A stretch of 64,000 nucleotides of DNA from Actinobacillus porcinus (GCF_901764995.1 NZ_CABFKI010000009.1:1-64000); one strand, 5' to 3'. Positions 8,331 to 18,704 are shown, counted from the first letter of the stretch. Translations and numbers: made by a program. Notes: generated from the sequence alone by a model not told the origin.

Positions 8331-10245
8331 TATTTTATGGAAATTACGTGAGCAAAATGTGATAAGTGCCGCGGATTATTATTTTGCGCAGTTTATTCAC
8401 AATAAGTCGTTGCAACAAGTCAATACAGTAGCGCAACAGGATTTTGTGTTATTGGTGGCCGCACAGTGTCATCATGCTTATTTACAAGGCGATACTTGTA
8501 TTCGTTTAAGTGAAAAATTATGGCGAAATCCCTTTGATTTGGCGGAGCGTTATTCCGATGAATTACGTGCTATTTTGGTAGAAATTCAAGAAAAATTCGC
8601 CGGTTTAACTTTGGCGCAGGGGCAGTCTTTTTTACTGGATCATATTGCTTTTACCGATCAACCCGGTCAAAAAGAAACGCCTTTTGTGGTTCAAGGGAAT
8701 GGGATTTATCTTTATCGCGCTTGGCAAGATGAACAAACCGTGGTGAATTATCTGAAAAGTGCGGTAAAAAAAGCGTCATTTTCTGTGCCAACGGAGAAAG
8801 CAAAAGCGATTTTAGAACGTTATTTTCCCCAACACAAAAAACGGAATAGCGAACCTGATTGGCAGGAAATTGCTGTAGCCACCGCCTTAGTTCAGCCGTT
8901 TACCCTCATTGCAGGCGGCCCTGGCACAGGTAAAACCTATACGGTGGCGCGGTTACTGGCGGCATTGCAAGAATTGCAGTTAGAACAAAATTTACCGCCG
9001 TTACGTATTCGCCTTGCGGCACCAACAGGCAAAGCGTCTGCGCGTTTGAAAGAGAGTATTCAAGATAGTTTGGCTCAGATGAATTTAGCGGAAAAGGTGC
9101 GCCAAACCATGGTCACGCAAAGTGATACATTACATCGCGTATTAGGGGTAAAACCTTTTGAAGACGCGGTCACTTATCATGAAAAAAATCCGTTGCCGTT
9201 GGATTTATTGATTGTGGATGAAGCTTCTATGATCGATTTATCCTTAATGGCAAAACTGTTACGTGCATTGCCAAAACAGGCACGCTTAATTTTACTGGGC
9301 GATAAAGATCAGTTAGCGGCGGTGGAAGCGGGGGCGATTTTGTCTGAATTGAGCCGTTTTTTAGAACAGGATTATCCACCGGATTTTGCGGAAAAATTAG
9401 CCTTGATGACGGGGGAACAGGTTCCTGTTTCCAAACAAGCATCTGCGATGCGTCAGTATTTTGTTGAGTTAACCCTCAGCACGCGTTTTGATGACAATTC
9501 CCCGGTGGGACGTGTTGCCAAAGCCATTAATAACATGAAGGGCGCGGAAAGTTGGAAGATTTTATCCAAGGAAATACCTTTGGTGGAATATGCGCCAACG
9601 GCTTCAGATGAGCTCTCCTATCGTCAGCATTATTTGCAAAAAATCCGGCAAAGTGCGGTGGAACATTATGCGAAATATTTAGTGGAAATCCCAAATACTG
9701 CGCCTACCGAACAACAGCTACATAAAATCTTTACCGCCTTTAAATCGGTGCGCTATTTAGCCGCACTTCGCGCAGGCGATTTTGGGGTGGAAAGTTTAAA
9801 TGAGAAAATCGCAGAAGCCTTGCGCGCGAAAGGCTATGTACAATTTAAACATAGCCGTGATTGGTTTGTGGGTAAACCGATTATGGTGACACAAAATGAT
9901 GTGAATGTTGATTTGTTGAATGGGGATGTAGGACTTTATTTGGGCAATCGAGTTTATTTTGAAGATGAAAAAGGGGGATATAAAAGCTTCTCTATCAGCC
10001 GTATTCCTGCCCACGAAATGAGTTTTGTGATGACAATTCATAAGTCGCAAGGCTCGGAATTTGGTTTAACAGTGGTGGTTTTACCGCCTGAACCGTCCCC
10101 TATTTTAACCAAAGAATTGCTTTATACCGCTGTGACAAGATCAAAGCCGAATTTGATGGTATTCACTCGTCAGAGCATATGGGAAAGCGCGGTGAGAAAT
10201 CCGATTCAACGAATGAGCGGGATTTTTGCCGGGTTAAGTGAGTAA
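8323..10245 (+). CDS. recD: Exodeoxyribonuclease V subunit alpha (RecD helicase)
   Basis: 5'-3' helicase subunit of RecBCD. The 640-residue SF1B helicase has Walker A AGGPGTGKTYT near 196, Walker B VDEASMID near 298, GDKDQLAAVEAGAIL near 326, and motif V/VI regions MTIHKSQGSEFGLTVVVLP near 570 and LLYTAVTRSK. The start ATG lies inside the end of recB, so recB and recD form one transcript. The length is near that of E. coli RecD (608), with an insertion in the middle. Confidence 0.97.
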   Translation: MLNILWKLREQNVISAADYYFAQFIHNKSLQQVNTVAQQDFVLLVAAQCHHAYLQGDTCIRLSEKLWRNPFDLAERYSDELRAILVEIQEKFAGLTLAQGQSFLLDHIAFTDQPGQKETPFVVQGNGIYLYRAWQDEQTVVNYLKSAVKKASFSVPTEKAKAILERYFPQHKKRNSEPDWQEIAVATALVQPFTLIAGGPGTGKTYTVARLLAALQELQLEQNLPPLRIRLAAPTGKASARLKESIQDSLAQMNLAEKVRQTMVTQSDTLHRVLGVKPFEDAVTYHEKNPLPLDLLIVDEASMIDLSLMAKLLRALPKQARLILLGDKDQLAAVEAGAILSELSRFLEQDYPPDFAEKLALMTGEQVPVSKQASAMRQYFVELTLSTRFDDNSPVGRVAKAINNMKGAESWKILSKEIPLVEYAPTASDELSYRQHYLQKIRQSAVEHYAKYLVEIPNTAPTEQQLHKIFTAFKSVRYLAALRAGDFGVESLNEKIAEALRAKGYVQFKHSRDWFVGKPIMVTQNDVNVDLLNGDVGLYLGNRVYFEDEKGGYKSFSISRIPAHEMSFVMTIHKSQGSEFGLTVVVLPPEPSPILTKELLYTAVTRSKPNLMVFTRQSIWESAVRNPIQRMSGIFAGLSE

Positions 10246-10250
10246 TAAAT

Positions 10251-10274
10251 TAGGGCGAAATAAGATTCGCCCTA
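10251..10274 (+). terminator. Probable terminator after recD
   Basis: Perfect 9-bp stem TAGGGCGAA (10251-10259) / TTCGCCCTA (10266-10274) between the convergent recD and purU. The following T-tract is weak, so efficiency is uncertain. Confidence 0.5.
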
Positions 10275-10309
10275 TTGTGTTAGAGCAGGATTGTTGTTCT
10301 ATTGCGCGA

Positions 10310-11149
10310 TTAAAGCACAATCGTTTTGTTTTGATAAACAAATAAACGATCATGTAAGGCAAGATCAAGCGCGCGGCTTAATACGGTTTTTTCTACATCT
10401 CGTCCGGCTTTCATCATCATTTCTGCTGAATAGGTATGATCCACATCAATCACCTTTTGCATAATAATCGGGCCTTCGTCTAGCTCATTATTAATAAAAT
10501 GGGCGGTTGCACCGATAATTTTTACGCCACGTTCATAAGCGCGTTTGTAAGGGTTTGCGCCGATAAAGGCAGGTAAGAATGAATGGTGAATATTGATTAC
10601 ACGATTAGGATAACGCGCTACGAACTCAGGGTTTAGCACACGCATATATTTGGCTAAGACGATGAAATCCGGCGCATATTGATCAATCGCTTGTGCCAAT
10701 AAGGCATCATGTTCTACACGGGTTAAGCCTTCGTGGCTAACATGGTGATAAGGCAAATCAAAACGTTCAACCAAAGAACGTAAATTATCATGGTTGCCAA
10801 TGACCGCCGCAATTTCAACATCTAAACCACCGTAATAGGTTTTCATTAAAATATCACCTAAACAATGGGCTTCTTTTGTCACTAAAATTACGATACGTTT
10901 TTTACGGTCGGCATCAATTAAACGATAATTTGCCCCTTCAGGTAAGCTGAATTTTAAATCTTCCAAGAGGGTTTCTTCGTTAAAAATGCCTTGTAATTCG
11001 GTACGCATGAAGAAATGTTTTGTTTCAAAATCAACGAATTCATTATTATGCAAAATATTTAATTGATGCTTATAACAAATATTGGTGACTTTGGCGATCA
11101 AACCTTTATCATCAGGGCAGTCGGTAAGTAGAATTTTATTTTGTAACAT
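10310..11149 (-). CDS. purU: Formyltetrahydrofolate deformylase
   Basis: Hydrolyses 10-formyl-THF to THF and formate, balancing one-carbon pools and supplying formate to PurT. I start it at MLQNKILLTDCPDDKG (11149), giving 278 residues against 280 in E. coli. The frame to 11185 runs into the hns terminator. An N-terminal ACT-type domain (DKGLIAKVTNICYKH) is followed by the formyltransferase fold. That fold carries AAVIGNHDNLRSLVERF, NIHHSFLPAFIGANPYKRAYERGVKIIGATAH and the catalytic DEGPIIMQ. It is downstream of hns on the same strand. Confidence 0.95.
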   Translation of the reverse strand: MLQNKILLTDCPDDKGLIAKVTNICYKHQLNILHNNEFVDFETKHFFMRTELQGIFNEETLLEDLKFSLPEGANYRLIDADRKKRIVILVTKEAHCLGDILMKTYYGGLDVEIAAVIGNHDNLRSLVERFDLPYHHVSHEGLTRVEHDALLAQAIDQYAPDFIVLAKYMRVLNPEFVARYPNRVINIHHSFLPAFIGANPYKRAYERGVKIIGATAHFINNELDEGPIIMQKVIDVDHTYSAEMMMKAGRDVEKTVLSRALDLALHDRLFVYQNKTIVL

Positions 11150-11178
11150 AATATTAACCGAGAAAAATTGAAAATAAA

Positions 11179-11202
11179 AACCCATAATTAAAATTATGGG
11201 TT
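11179..11202 (-). terminator. Rho-independent terminator of hns
   Basis: Perfect 10-bp stem AACCCATAAT (11179-11188) / ATTATGGGTT (11193-11202). On the minus strand it is followed by a U-rich run (complement of 11171-11180). It separates hns from purU. Confidence 0.8.
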
Positions 11203-11218
11203 CAATGAAAATACAAGA

Positions 11219-11611
11219 TTAGATAGCAAATGAATCGAGTGATTTACCTGCGTTTAATGCCGCTTGGATTGCACGCGGTGTACGGCCTTGCCCGGTCCAT
11301 GTTTTGGTTTCACCATTTTCATCAGTATATTTATATTTAGGCGCTAAAGGTTGACGTGGTTTACGTACTTTTGCCGCTGTTTCTGCACCTAAATCCGTTA
11401 AAGAGATACCGTTTGCTTTTAATTCTTCTTTATATTTCGCAATTAATTCTTGGCGCGCTTTTTCTTCTGCGATAGCCGCTGCGTCCGCTTCACGTTTTTC
11501 AGCAATGGCTTGTTGTAATTTTTCTAATGCTTGTTCAGCAAGTTCTAAACCTAATTCATTTACGGCTGCACGTAAAGAGCGAAGGTTATTTAAATTTTTA
11601 GCTAAAGACAT
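11219..11611 (-). CDS. hns: H-NS family nucleoid protein
   Basis: Xenogeneic silencer and nucleoid organiser that binds AT-rich DNA. The 130-residue protein has an N-terminal helical oligomerisation region (residues 1-65). This leads through a charged linker into the C-terminal DNA-binding domain with the diagnostic TWTGQGRTPRAIQAAL motif. An AGGAGAA ribosome-binding site precedes the ATG. The upstream region to the divergent antiporter (11612-11821) is very AT-rich, as expected for an autoregulated hns promoter. Confidence 0.93.
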   Translation of the reverse strand: MSLAKNLNNLRSLRAAVNELGLELAEQALEKLQQAIAEKREADAAAIAEEKARQELIAKYKEELKANGISLTDLGAETAAKVRKPRQPLAPKYKYTDENGETKTWTGQGRTPRAIQAALNAGKSLDSFAI

Positions 11612-11821
11612 ATTGTTCTCCTGTAATTTAAATAGGTTATTAAAATAATAACGGTGTAATAATAGAAGAAATAAGAATTAATGTAAATTAATAATTTATA
11701 AAATAATAAATTAGACGGTGGTGTGAGTTGATTTTTCAAGAAAATCATGCATTTTTTAGTTGGAAAAACACCATTCTTATTGTAAGCTTCTCAATCTATT
11801 CAATTTTATATAGGTGAACCA

Positions 11822-13351
11822 ATGGAATTAGTTGATTTCTCGACCTCAGTTTGGTCGATTTTGCCACCCTTATTAGCACTTGGGTTGGCGATTATTACGC
11901 GTAAAGTGTTGTTGTCATTAAGCGTTGGTATTGTCGTCGGCGCGTTAATGTTGGGTGACGGTAGCATTGGTACGGCATTGACGTATTTAAGCGATCGTAT
12001 TGTTTCTCTCGTTTATAGCGTGGAAGATCAGGCGATTAATGACAGTAACGTCAATATTATTATTTTCTTATTATTGCTCGGTATTTTAACCGCACTTTTA
12101 AGTGTTTCAGGCAGTAATCAGGCCTTTGCAGAATGGGCGCAAAAGCACATTAAAGGTCGCCGTGGTGCAAAATTAATGGCAGCTTGCCTTGTATTTGTGA
12201 CCTTTATTGATGACTATTTTCATAGTTTAGCGGTAGGCGCGATTGCGCGTCCGGTTACCGATAAGTTTAAAGTCTCACGGGCTAAATTAGCTTACATTCT
12301 TGATTCTACGGCAGCACCGATGTGTGTGATGATGCCGGTTTCAAGCTGGGGGGCGTACATTATGACGCTCGTAGCGTCTTTATTAGCAGAGCATGCTATC
12401 GAAGGTTACTCCCCATTTACCGCTTTTATGACCATGAGCGCGCTAAACTTTTATGCGATTTTCTCTATGATCATGGTATTTGCCGTTGCCTATTTCACTA
12501 TTGATATTGGTCCAATGGCACGCCATGAAAGATTAGCCTTAGAGCAAGCAGAGCATAGTGAACATGTAGATGCAGGTAAAGGTCATGTGCGTAACTTAAT
12601 TTTACCGATTATTGCGTTAATTGTGGCGACTGTGGCAATGATGATGCACACCGGGAATCAAGCTTTAGTGGCAGACGGTAAAGCATTTAGCGTGTTAGGT
12701 GCGTTTGAAAATACCACAGTAGGGATTTCTTTAGTGGTTGGGGGATTAAGTGCGGTCGTTGTTTCAACGATTTTAATCCTGTTAGCGGGTAATGTTTCTG
12801 TCTCTGAATACGTTAAATCTTATGGTGTAGGCATGAAATCCATGTTTGGTGCCATTGCAATTTTATTCTTTGCGTGGACCATTAATAAAGTGGTCGGCGA
12901 CATGCAAACAGGGAAGTACCTTTCAACATTAATCTCAGGCAATCTCAATGCGGCATTTTTACCTGCCTTATTATTCATGTTAGGCGCTGCAATGGCGTTC
13001 TCAACAGGCACCAGCTGGGGAACATTCGGGATTATGTTGCCGATTGCCGCGTCTATTGCGGTCAATGCCGCACCTGATTTGTTAATTCCATGTTTATCTG
13101 CCGTGATGGCTGGGGCAGTATGTGGTGACCATTGCTCGCCGGTATCGGATACAACTATTTTGTCATCCACAGGTGCAAAATGTAATCACATGGATCATGT
13201 TACAACGCAATTACCTTATGCTTTAGTTGTTGCAACAGCAACGACCCTAGGCTATTTAGCGGTAGGTTTTAGCCATTCGGGGCTGTTAGGTTTTGTGGTC
13301 ACGGCGATTGTGATGGTTGGTGCTATTTTTATCACCAAAAAGCGTCAATAA
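11822..13351 (+). CDS. NhaC family Na+/H+ antiporter-like transporter
   Basis: Inner-membrane transporter of the NhaC/ion-transporter superfamily. The 509 residues form about 11-12 hydrophobic segments. Family signatures include FIDDYFHSLAVGAIARPVTDKFKVSRAKLAYILDSTAAPMCVMMPVSS (in pieces around residues 136-180). Near 395-440 are GTSWGTFGIMLPI and GAVCGDHCSPVSDTTILSSTGA. Members include sodium/proton antiporters and also arginine or malate/lactate exchangers, so the substrate remains uncertain. The same neighbour order (purU, hns, this gene, ilvIH) is known in H. influenzae. Confidence 0.88.
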   Translation: MELVDFSTSVWSILPPLLALGLAIITRKVLLSLSVGIVVGALMLGDGSIGTALTYLSDRIVSLVYSVEDQAINDSNVNIIIFLLLLGILTALLSVSGSNQAFAEWAQKHIKGRRGAKLMAACLVFVTFIDDYFHSLAVGAIARPVTDKFKVSRAKLAYILDSTAAPMCVMMPVSSWGAYIMTLVASLLAEHAIEGYSPFTAFMTMSALNFYAIFSMIMVFAVAYFTIDIGPMARHERLALEQAEHSEHVDAGKGHVRNLILPIIALIVATVAMMMHTGNQALVADGKAFSVLGAFENTTVGISLVVGGLSAVVVSTILILLAGNVSVSEYVKSYGVGMKSMFGAIAILFFAWTINKVVGDMQTGKYLSTLISGNLNAAFLPALLFMLGAAMAFSTGTSWGTFGIMLPIAASIAVNAAPDLLIPCLSAVMAGAVCGDHCSPVSDTTILSSTGAKCNHMDHVTTQLPYALVVATATTLGYLAVGFSHSGLLGFVVTAIVMVGAIFITKKRQ

Positions 13352-13367
13352 TGTGATTTAGATCATA
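13352..13367 (+). promoter_or_regulatory. CRP-like site upstream of ilvIH
   Basis: TGTGATTTAGATCATA fits the TGTGA-N6-TCACA pattern with one mismatch. It begins right after the antiporter stop, about 270 bp upstream of ilvI, which is far for direct activation. Weak support. Confidence 0.3.
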
Positions 13368-13402
13368 TTTTCTAATAAAAAATTTTATTTTGTGAAATTT
13401 AT

Positions 13403-13431
13403 AAAATGCGGCATAAAGTCGCATTTTTTTT
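13403..13431 (+). terminator. Terminator of the NhaC family gene
   Basis: AAAATGCG (13403-13410) pairs with CGCATTTT (13420-13427), followed by a long T-run. It lies about 50 bp after the stop codon. The rest of the 13352-13638 intergenic is AT-rich and presumably holds the ilvIH promoter. Confidence 0.75.
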
Positions 13432-13638
13432 ATTTTTGATGCTTTTATTTTTATATAAAACTATAAATTAAATCATTTTTAGCATTTATCTCTTTAAAAT
13501 TGCATTTTTCAGTCAAAAAAAGCAATGGACAATCGATTTGAATGAAGTAAACTACATCTCAATACGCAGATTCAGCAAAAGTGGCTAAGGCGGTTTGCTT
13601 ACTTTGCGTTAGATGAGTTAGATTTAACGGAGAACAGT

Positions 13639-15351
13639 ATGAAAAAACTATCAGGTGCAGAAATGGTTGTGCAGTCCTTGCGTGACCAAGGGGTAAAATA
13701 TTTATTCGGCTATCCGGGCGGTTCCGTATTGGATATTTATGACGCGATTCATACCTTAGGTGGTATTGAACACGTTTTAGTCCGTCATGAGCAAGCGGCA
13801 ATTCATATGGCGGATGGTTATGCGCGTTCAACGGGTGAAGTCGGTTGTGCGTTGGTAACCTCAGGCCCTGGCGCAACCAATGCCTTAACGGGAATTTTTA
13901 CCGCTTATGCGGATTCTGTGCCTTTAGTGGTTTTAACAGGACAAGTGATGTCGCATTTAATTGGTACAGACGCGTTCCAAGAATGTGACACCATTGGTTT
14001 AACACGCCCTATCGTAAAACATAGTTTTATTGTTCAACGCACAGAAGATATTCCGGCAATTATCAAAAAAGCCTTTTATATTGCTTCAACAGGTCGCCCC
14101 GGCCCTGTTGTAATTGATATTCCAAAAGATATGGTTAATCCGGCCAATAAATTCCCTTATGAATATCCGGCAGACGTTTCTATGCGTTCTTACAACCCAA
14201 CGGTACAAGGACATAAAGGACAAATTAAGAAAGCCTTAAAAGCCTTACTTGTGGCGAAAAAACCCATGTTGTTTATTGGTGGGGGCGTTGTGATTGGCAA
14301 TAGTAGCGAAAAATTAACGCAGCTTGCAAAACAGCTCAACCTTCCTGTGACGTCATCACTTATGGGCTTGGGCGGTTACCCTGGCACAGACCGACAATTC
14401 CTTGGCATGCTTGGTATGCACGGCACTTATGAAGCCAATACAGCGATGCATAATGCGGATTTGATTTTAGGGATTGGCGTACGTTTTGATGATCGTACAA
14501 CCAATAATTTGGCAAAATATTGTCCACACGCCAAAGTGATTCATGTGGATATTGACCCAACCTCAATTTCAAAAAATGTGAAAGCGGATATTCCAATTGT
14601 AGGCAGCGTAGATAATGTTTTAACGGAGTTTTTATCTTTATTAGAAGACGAAAACTTAGCGAAATCTCAATCGGATTTAACAGAGTGGTGGAAGCAAATT
14701 GATGAGTGGAAAGCGAAAAAATGCTTGGAATTTGACCGCACTTCAAAAGAAATCAAACCACAAGCAGTTATCGAAGCCATTTATCGTTTAACCCAAGGCG
14801 ATGCCTATATTGCTTCTGACGTAGGCCAACACCAAATGTTCGCCGCGTTACATCATCCATTTGATAAACCACGCCGTTGGATTAACTCAGGGGGCGCAGG
14901 AACAATGGGCTTTGGATTGCCGGCTGCGATTGGTACAAAATTTGCGCATCCAGATAGCACGGTTGTCTGTGTAACCGGTGATGGTTCGATTCAAATGAAC
15001 ATTCAAGAGCTTTCTACCGCAACCCAATATAATACGCCAATTGTGATTGTCAGCTTAAATAACCGTTTCTTAGGTATGGTGAAACAATGGCAAGATTTGA
15101 TTTATTCAGGTCGCCATTCGCAAGTTTATATGAATTCCTTGCCAAACTTTGCGAAATTAGCGGAAGCTTATGGACATGTGGGTATTCAAATTGATACTGC
15201 GGATGAACTTGAAGAAAAATTAGCACAAGCCTTTGCCATTAAAGATAAATTGGTCTTTGTGGATGTTCGCATTGACGCTACAGAAAATGTCTATCCAATG
15301 CAAATTCGCGGCGGTGCAATGAATGAAATGTTATTAGGTAAACCAGAATAA
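13639..15351 (+). CDS. ilvI: Acetolactate synthase III large subunit
   Basis: ThDP-, Mg- and FAD-dependent enzyme that condenses pyruvate with pyruvate or 2-oxobutyrate in branched-chain amino acid synthesis. The 570 residues show [12 protein letters not shown], the catalytic Glu in [15 protein letters not shown] near residue 51, TSGPGATN, and the ThDP-binding [14 protein letters not shown] near 447. Length and sequence fit IlvI. The gene is followed 11 bp later by its regulatory subunit ilvH, forming the ilvIH operon. The start has a GGAGA ribosome-binding site. Confidence 0.97.
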   Translation: MKKLSGAEMVVQSLRDQGVKYLFGYPGGSVLDIYDAIHTLGGIEHVLVRHEQAAIHMADGYARSTGEVGCALVTSGPGATNALTGIFTAYADSVPLVVLTGQVMSHLIGTDAFQECDTIGLTRPIVKHSFIVQRTEDIPAIIKKAFYIASTGRPGPVVIDIPKDMVNPANKFPYEYPADVSMRSYNPTVQGHKGQIKKALKALLVAKKPMLFIGGGVVIGNSSEKLTQLAKQLNLPVTSSLMGLGGYPGTDRQFLGMLGMHGTYEANTAMHNADLILGIGVRFDDRTTNNLAKYCPHAKVIHVDIDPTSISKNVKADIPIVGSVDNVLTEFLSLLEDENLAKSQSDLTEWWKQIDEWKAKKCLEFDRTSKEIKPQAVIEAIYRLTQGDAYIASDVGQHQMFAALHHPFDKPRRWINSGGAGTMGFGLPAAIGTKFAHPDSTVVCVTGDGSIQMNIQELSTATQYNTPIVIVSLNNRFLGMVKQWQDLIYSGRHSQVYMNSLPNFAKLAEAYGHVGIQIDTADELEEKLAQAFAIKDKLVFVDVRIDATENVYPMQIRGGAMNEMLLGKPE

Positions 15352-15362
15352 GGAGCAACAAA

Positions 15363-15854
15363 ATGCGTAGAATTTTATCTGTCTTATTAGAAAATGAATC
15401 AGGTGCATTATCACGTGTGGTTGCTTTATTCTCACAACGTGCGTTTAACATTGAAAGCTTAACGGTTGCACCAACAGACGACCCGACACTTTCACGTATG
15501 ACCATCGAAGCATCCGGTGATGAACAAGTGTTAGAGCAAATTGAAAAACAATTGCATAAGTTGGTTGATGTATTCAAAGTTATCAGTTTAAGCGATTGTG
15601 ACCATGTTGAACGCGAAGTAATGTTATTAAAAGTTCGTGCAACAGGAACGGGGCGTGATGAAATCAAGCGTTTGGCGGATATTTATCGTGGTCAAATAGT
15701 GGACGTCACCCCAAAATCTTACACCATTCAATTAACCGGTGCGAAAGACAAATTAGATGCCTTTATTGGCGCGGTCAAAGAAGAAACAAGTATTCTTGAA
15801 ATTGTTCGTTCAGGCTTGATTAGCTTATCGCGCGGCGAGAAGAATATGTTGTAA
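15363..15854 (+). CDS. ilvH: Acetolactate synthase III regulatory small subunit
   Basis: Small subunit that activates IlvI and gives valine feedback sensitivity. The 163 residues carry an N-terminal ACT domain (MRRILSVLLENESGALSRVV, then FNIESLTVAPT) and the C-terminal regulatory domain (REVMLLKVRATG). An AAGGAG ribosome-binding site sits between the ilvI stop and this ATG. The length equals that of E. coli IlvH (163). Confidence 0.97.
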   Translation: MRRILSVLLENESGALSRVVALFSQRAFNIESLTVAPTDDPTLSRMTIEASGDEQVLEQIEKQLHKLVDVFKVISLSDCDHVEREVMLLKVRATGTGRDEIKRLADIYRGQIVDVTPKSYTIQLTGAKDKLDAFIGAVKEETSILEIVRSGLISLSRGEKNML

Positions 15855-15913
15855 TTGATTTTAATGATAATATAGAGGGGATTGTTGAAATCCCCTTTTG
15901 TACGAGAGACACT

Positions 15914-17507
15914 ATGCTAAACAAACAAACAAACAAACAAACAAACAAACAAACAAACAAACAAACAAACAAACAAACAAACAATAGTATTTTATTGTCT
16001 TCTATTTATCTATTCTGCTATATCTAATTCCGCTCTAGGTTATCCACCTAATATTTATGCTTTGGCGGGTAATTTTCTTATCTTGTTAATCTTCTTTAGA
16101 TTGTCAAAAATTTTATTTTTAAGCGCAGTCATTTTTCATAGTATTGTCTGTGCAATTTATATTCCAGAAGCTATTTTCTATGGGAAACCTTCAATTGGAA
16201 TAATTGCTTCATTGTTTGAAACCAATGTACAAGAAAGTTTTGAATATTTGCAATCATTACCTGCATATACATATTTAATTTCGTTATCATTTTTTCTATT
16301 TTCATTAGGATTTGCTTATTTTTCGTTAAAAATTAACCGCACTTTATTCAAAAAACGTTATTTAGTCCTTTTTTTGGTATTTTCTGTTATCGCAACTCTA
16401 TATAAACCATACAGCAATGCGAAAAAAGGAAAAGGATTTTATTTTTCAGATACCCGAGTATCATTGCTTGGCTTTTATTTTGTGAATTACCAATTAATCA
16501 ATGCATATCAAGTAGAGAAAACTAACCTTGAGAAGTTAAAAAACATTTCACCCACGTGGAATATTTTATCGGTAAATCCAAAATACCAAGATTATATTTT
16601 GGTTATTGGTGAAAGTATGAGACGTGATTATCTATCTCTCTATGGCTATCCTAAAAATACCACACCATTTTTAGATCAGACAAAAGGAGTTGTATTGGCA
16701 AATTATATTTCAGCAGCACCTAATACTCAGCCGTCTTTATTACGTAGCCTTTATCATTACCAAGGTGATAATACGCAATATCAAAATAATATTGTTACCT
16801 TGGCAAAACAGGCGGGATTTGAAACCTATTGGCTTTCTAATCAAGGAATGACAGGAGGCTTTGATACTGTTGCGGCTCGAGTTGGTTCAAGAGCAGATAT
16901 TACCTATTTTACTAAACAATTATCAGATAGTGCGATTAATATTAATGACAGAAAATTATTGCCTATTTTTAGTACATATTTAAAGCAAATAAGCAATAAA
17001 CCAAGGTTATTTATTTTACATTTAATGGGATCTCATCCTGAGTTTTGTCAACGCATTGATAATTTACCAAGTTTTGAACTAGTTAATAAGGATATGGCTT
17101 GTTATTTAGAAAGTATTAAGCAAACAGATTCGCTTATAAAGAATATAATTGAAGAATTAAATCTCACTCATCATCGGTATAGTTTAATTTATTTTTCAGA
17201 CCATGGTTTATCTCATACGGATAAAGAGTCTAATGATGTAAATTTACGTGTAGGTAATCAATATAAAGAAAATTATCAAGTGCCATTTATTAAAATTTCA
17301 AGTGATGACCAAGATAAGATCACTATTTCGGCACCGCGCTCAGCGTTTAATTTTATTTTTGGTTTTGCTCAATGGCTAGGGATTAAAGAGATGTCTTTAG
17401 ATAATGGCTACCAATTTTTTTCAGAAACGCCTGATAATATTGAAGTCTTTGATTGGCATAATTTAATTAATTATGAGCAATTATCAAGCGATCCAGCATT
17501 AAAATAA
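15914..17507 (+). CDS. Phase-variable phosphoethanolamine transferase-like sulfatase-fold protein; out of frame here
   Basis: Membrane enzyme of the EptA/CptA/Opg-like alkaline-phosphatase superfamily, expected to add phosphoethanolamine to lipooligosaccharide. The ATG at 15914 enters an (AAAC)16 tract. With 16 units the frame stops at 16025. The body of the gene is open in the +1 frame from 15921 to 17507. In that frame it encodes several hydrophobic segments, then DYILVIGESMRRDYLSLYGYP, a Thr in PNTQPSLL as likely nucleophile, LHLMGSHPEF and YFSDHGLSH. Fifteen or 18 units would restore fusion to the ATG. A TTG at 16062 could give a weak, truncated start. Base composition is more AT-rich than the neighbours. 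The exact acceptor sugar is unknown. Confidence 0.82.
15919..15982 (+). repeat. (AAAC)16 tetranucleotide contingency repeat
   Basis: Sixteen uninterrupted AAAC units start 5 bp after the ATG at 15914. Such tracts in Haemophilus change length by slipped-strand mispairing, and a 4-bp unit shifts the frame with each change. Confidence 0.95.
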
Positions 17508-17513
17508 TAAACT

Positions 17514-17551
17514 AAAGTGCGGTCAAAACTAACAAGTTTTAACCGCACTTT
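17514..17551. terminator. Bidirectional paired uptake-signal terminator
   Basis: AAAGTGCGGT (17514-17523) and ACCGCACTTT (17542-17551) with complementary inner bases and a following T-run. It lies between the transferase gene and the convergent uspE. Confidence 0.75.
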
Positions 17552-17566
17552 TTTATAGTCTAATTG

Positions 17567-18496
17567 TTATTCTTCTGTTTTTGGTGGTTTAATTGCCAAA
17601 AGATTACATTTTAATCGACTGATAACATGTTCTGCGGTGTTACCAAGTAGTGCAGCCGATAAACCTGTTCGGCCGACTGTGCCAAGTACTACCAATTCTG
17701 CCCCTAATTCTTCCGCTACTTCAGGAATCACATCTTCAGGGAAGCCTTCACGAACGTGAGTGTGATCTTCATCAATGCCAAATTTTTGACGTAAGGCTTT
17801 CATATTAAGCAAGTGTTGCCCACGAATACTGTTAACATATTCTTTGGTGTGGAATTCAGGTAAATCAATAGCCATATTGATTGGGGTTGGCGGATAAGCA
17901 CCAACTAAATGAATATTGCCACGTTCAAATGAGTCTGCAAGATTTGTGCTGAGTTCCACCAAATATTGGTTAAATTCATCATGGTATTCTTCATCACCGG
18001 AAACATTCACCGCCACAAGAATACGGCGTTGGTGTTTCCAGTCTGCATCACGCACCATTAACATTGGCACAGGGCATTTACGTAACAATTGCCAGTCCAT
18101 TGGGGTGAAAAATAATGAGCTTAAGGTTTCTTCTTCCTTGGTGTATTTCACTACCAAATCATAATCTTGTTTAACGAATTCTTCTACAATGGCTTCTGCT
18201 TCATTGCTATTCCAAACGACCACAGAGGTAAATTCGATATTAGGATCCGCATATTTATCCAGATAAGGGGCAATTTCTTGGCGGCGTTGCTCAATTACAC
18301 TACGATGCATATCTTCGCGCTCTTCTGATGAAAGTAAAGCGGACATTTCGTAAGATAAATCGTAGGCGGCAAGGAAAAGTGTGATTTTAACTTTGGTATC
18401 ACTTTTTTGTTCTTTGGCTAAACGAACTGCACGCGCAAGCGCATATTGTTTTTCATTTTCAGGATTTAAAACAACGAGAATATTATTAAACTTCAT
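17567..18496 (-). CDS. uspE: Universal stress protein E
   Basis: Tandem-UspA-domain cytoplasmic stress protein. The start is set at MKFNNILVVLNPE (18496), which has a GGAGGT ribosome-binding site 5 bp upstream, giving 309 residues. Domain 1 spans about 1-150 and domain 2 about 155-305. The second domain ends with VVLGTVGRTGLSAALLGNTAEHVI, a nucleotide-binding G-x2-G-x9-G type motif. It sits immediately downstream of fnr on the same strand, the arrangement also found in E. coli, so FNR control or cotranscription is plausible. Confidence 0.93.
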   Translation of the reverse strand: MKFNNILVVLNPENEKQYALARAVRLAKEQKSDTKVKITLFLAAYDLSYEMSALLSSEEREDMHRSVIEQRRQEIAPYLDKYADPNIEFTSVVVWNSNEAEAIVEEFVKQDYDLVVKYTKEEETLSSLFFTPMDWQLLRKCPVPMLMVRDADWKHQRRILVAVNVSGDEEYHDEFNQYLVELSTNLADSFERGNIHLVGAYPPTPINMAIDLPEFHTKEYVNSIRGQHLLNMKALRQKFGIDEDHTHVREGFPEDVIPEVAEELGAELVVLGTVGRTGLSAALLGNTAEHVISRLKCNLLAIKPPKTEE

Positions 18497-18704
18497 AATG
18501 ACCTCCATGCGTAAGTTTTTATTAGGATAGAGCAGAATAGCGGGTATGACAAGGATAAGAATAGCAAAGTGTGATATAGAACAACTTTTTAATGAAAAAA
18601 GAGCACAAGTCAGATGACTTAGCGTCTTTTTTAAGAGTGATAAGAGAGACGTTTATTATAAGGCACACAGACAGTATGCCTTATAAATAAGGATTGAGAT
18701 AAAT

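Noticed and set aside
15919..15982. AAAC tract as a CRISPR array
   Set aside because: Pure 4-bp tandem repeat without spacers, inside the 5' end of a gene.
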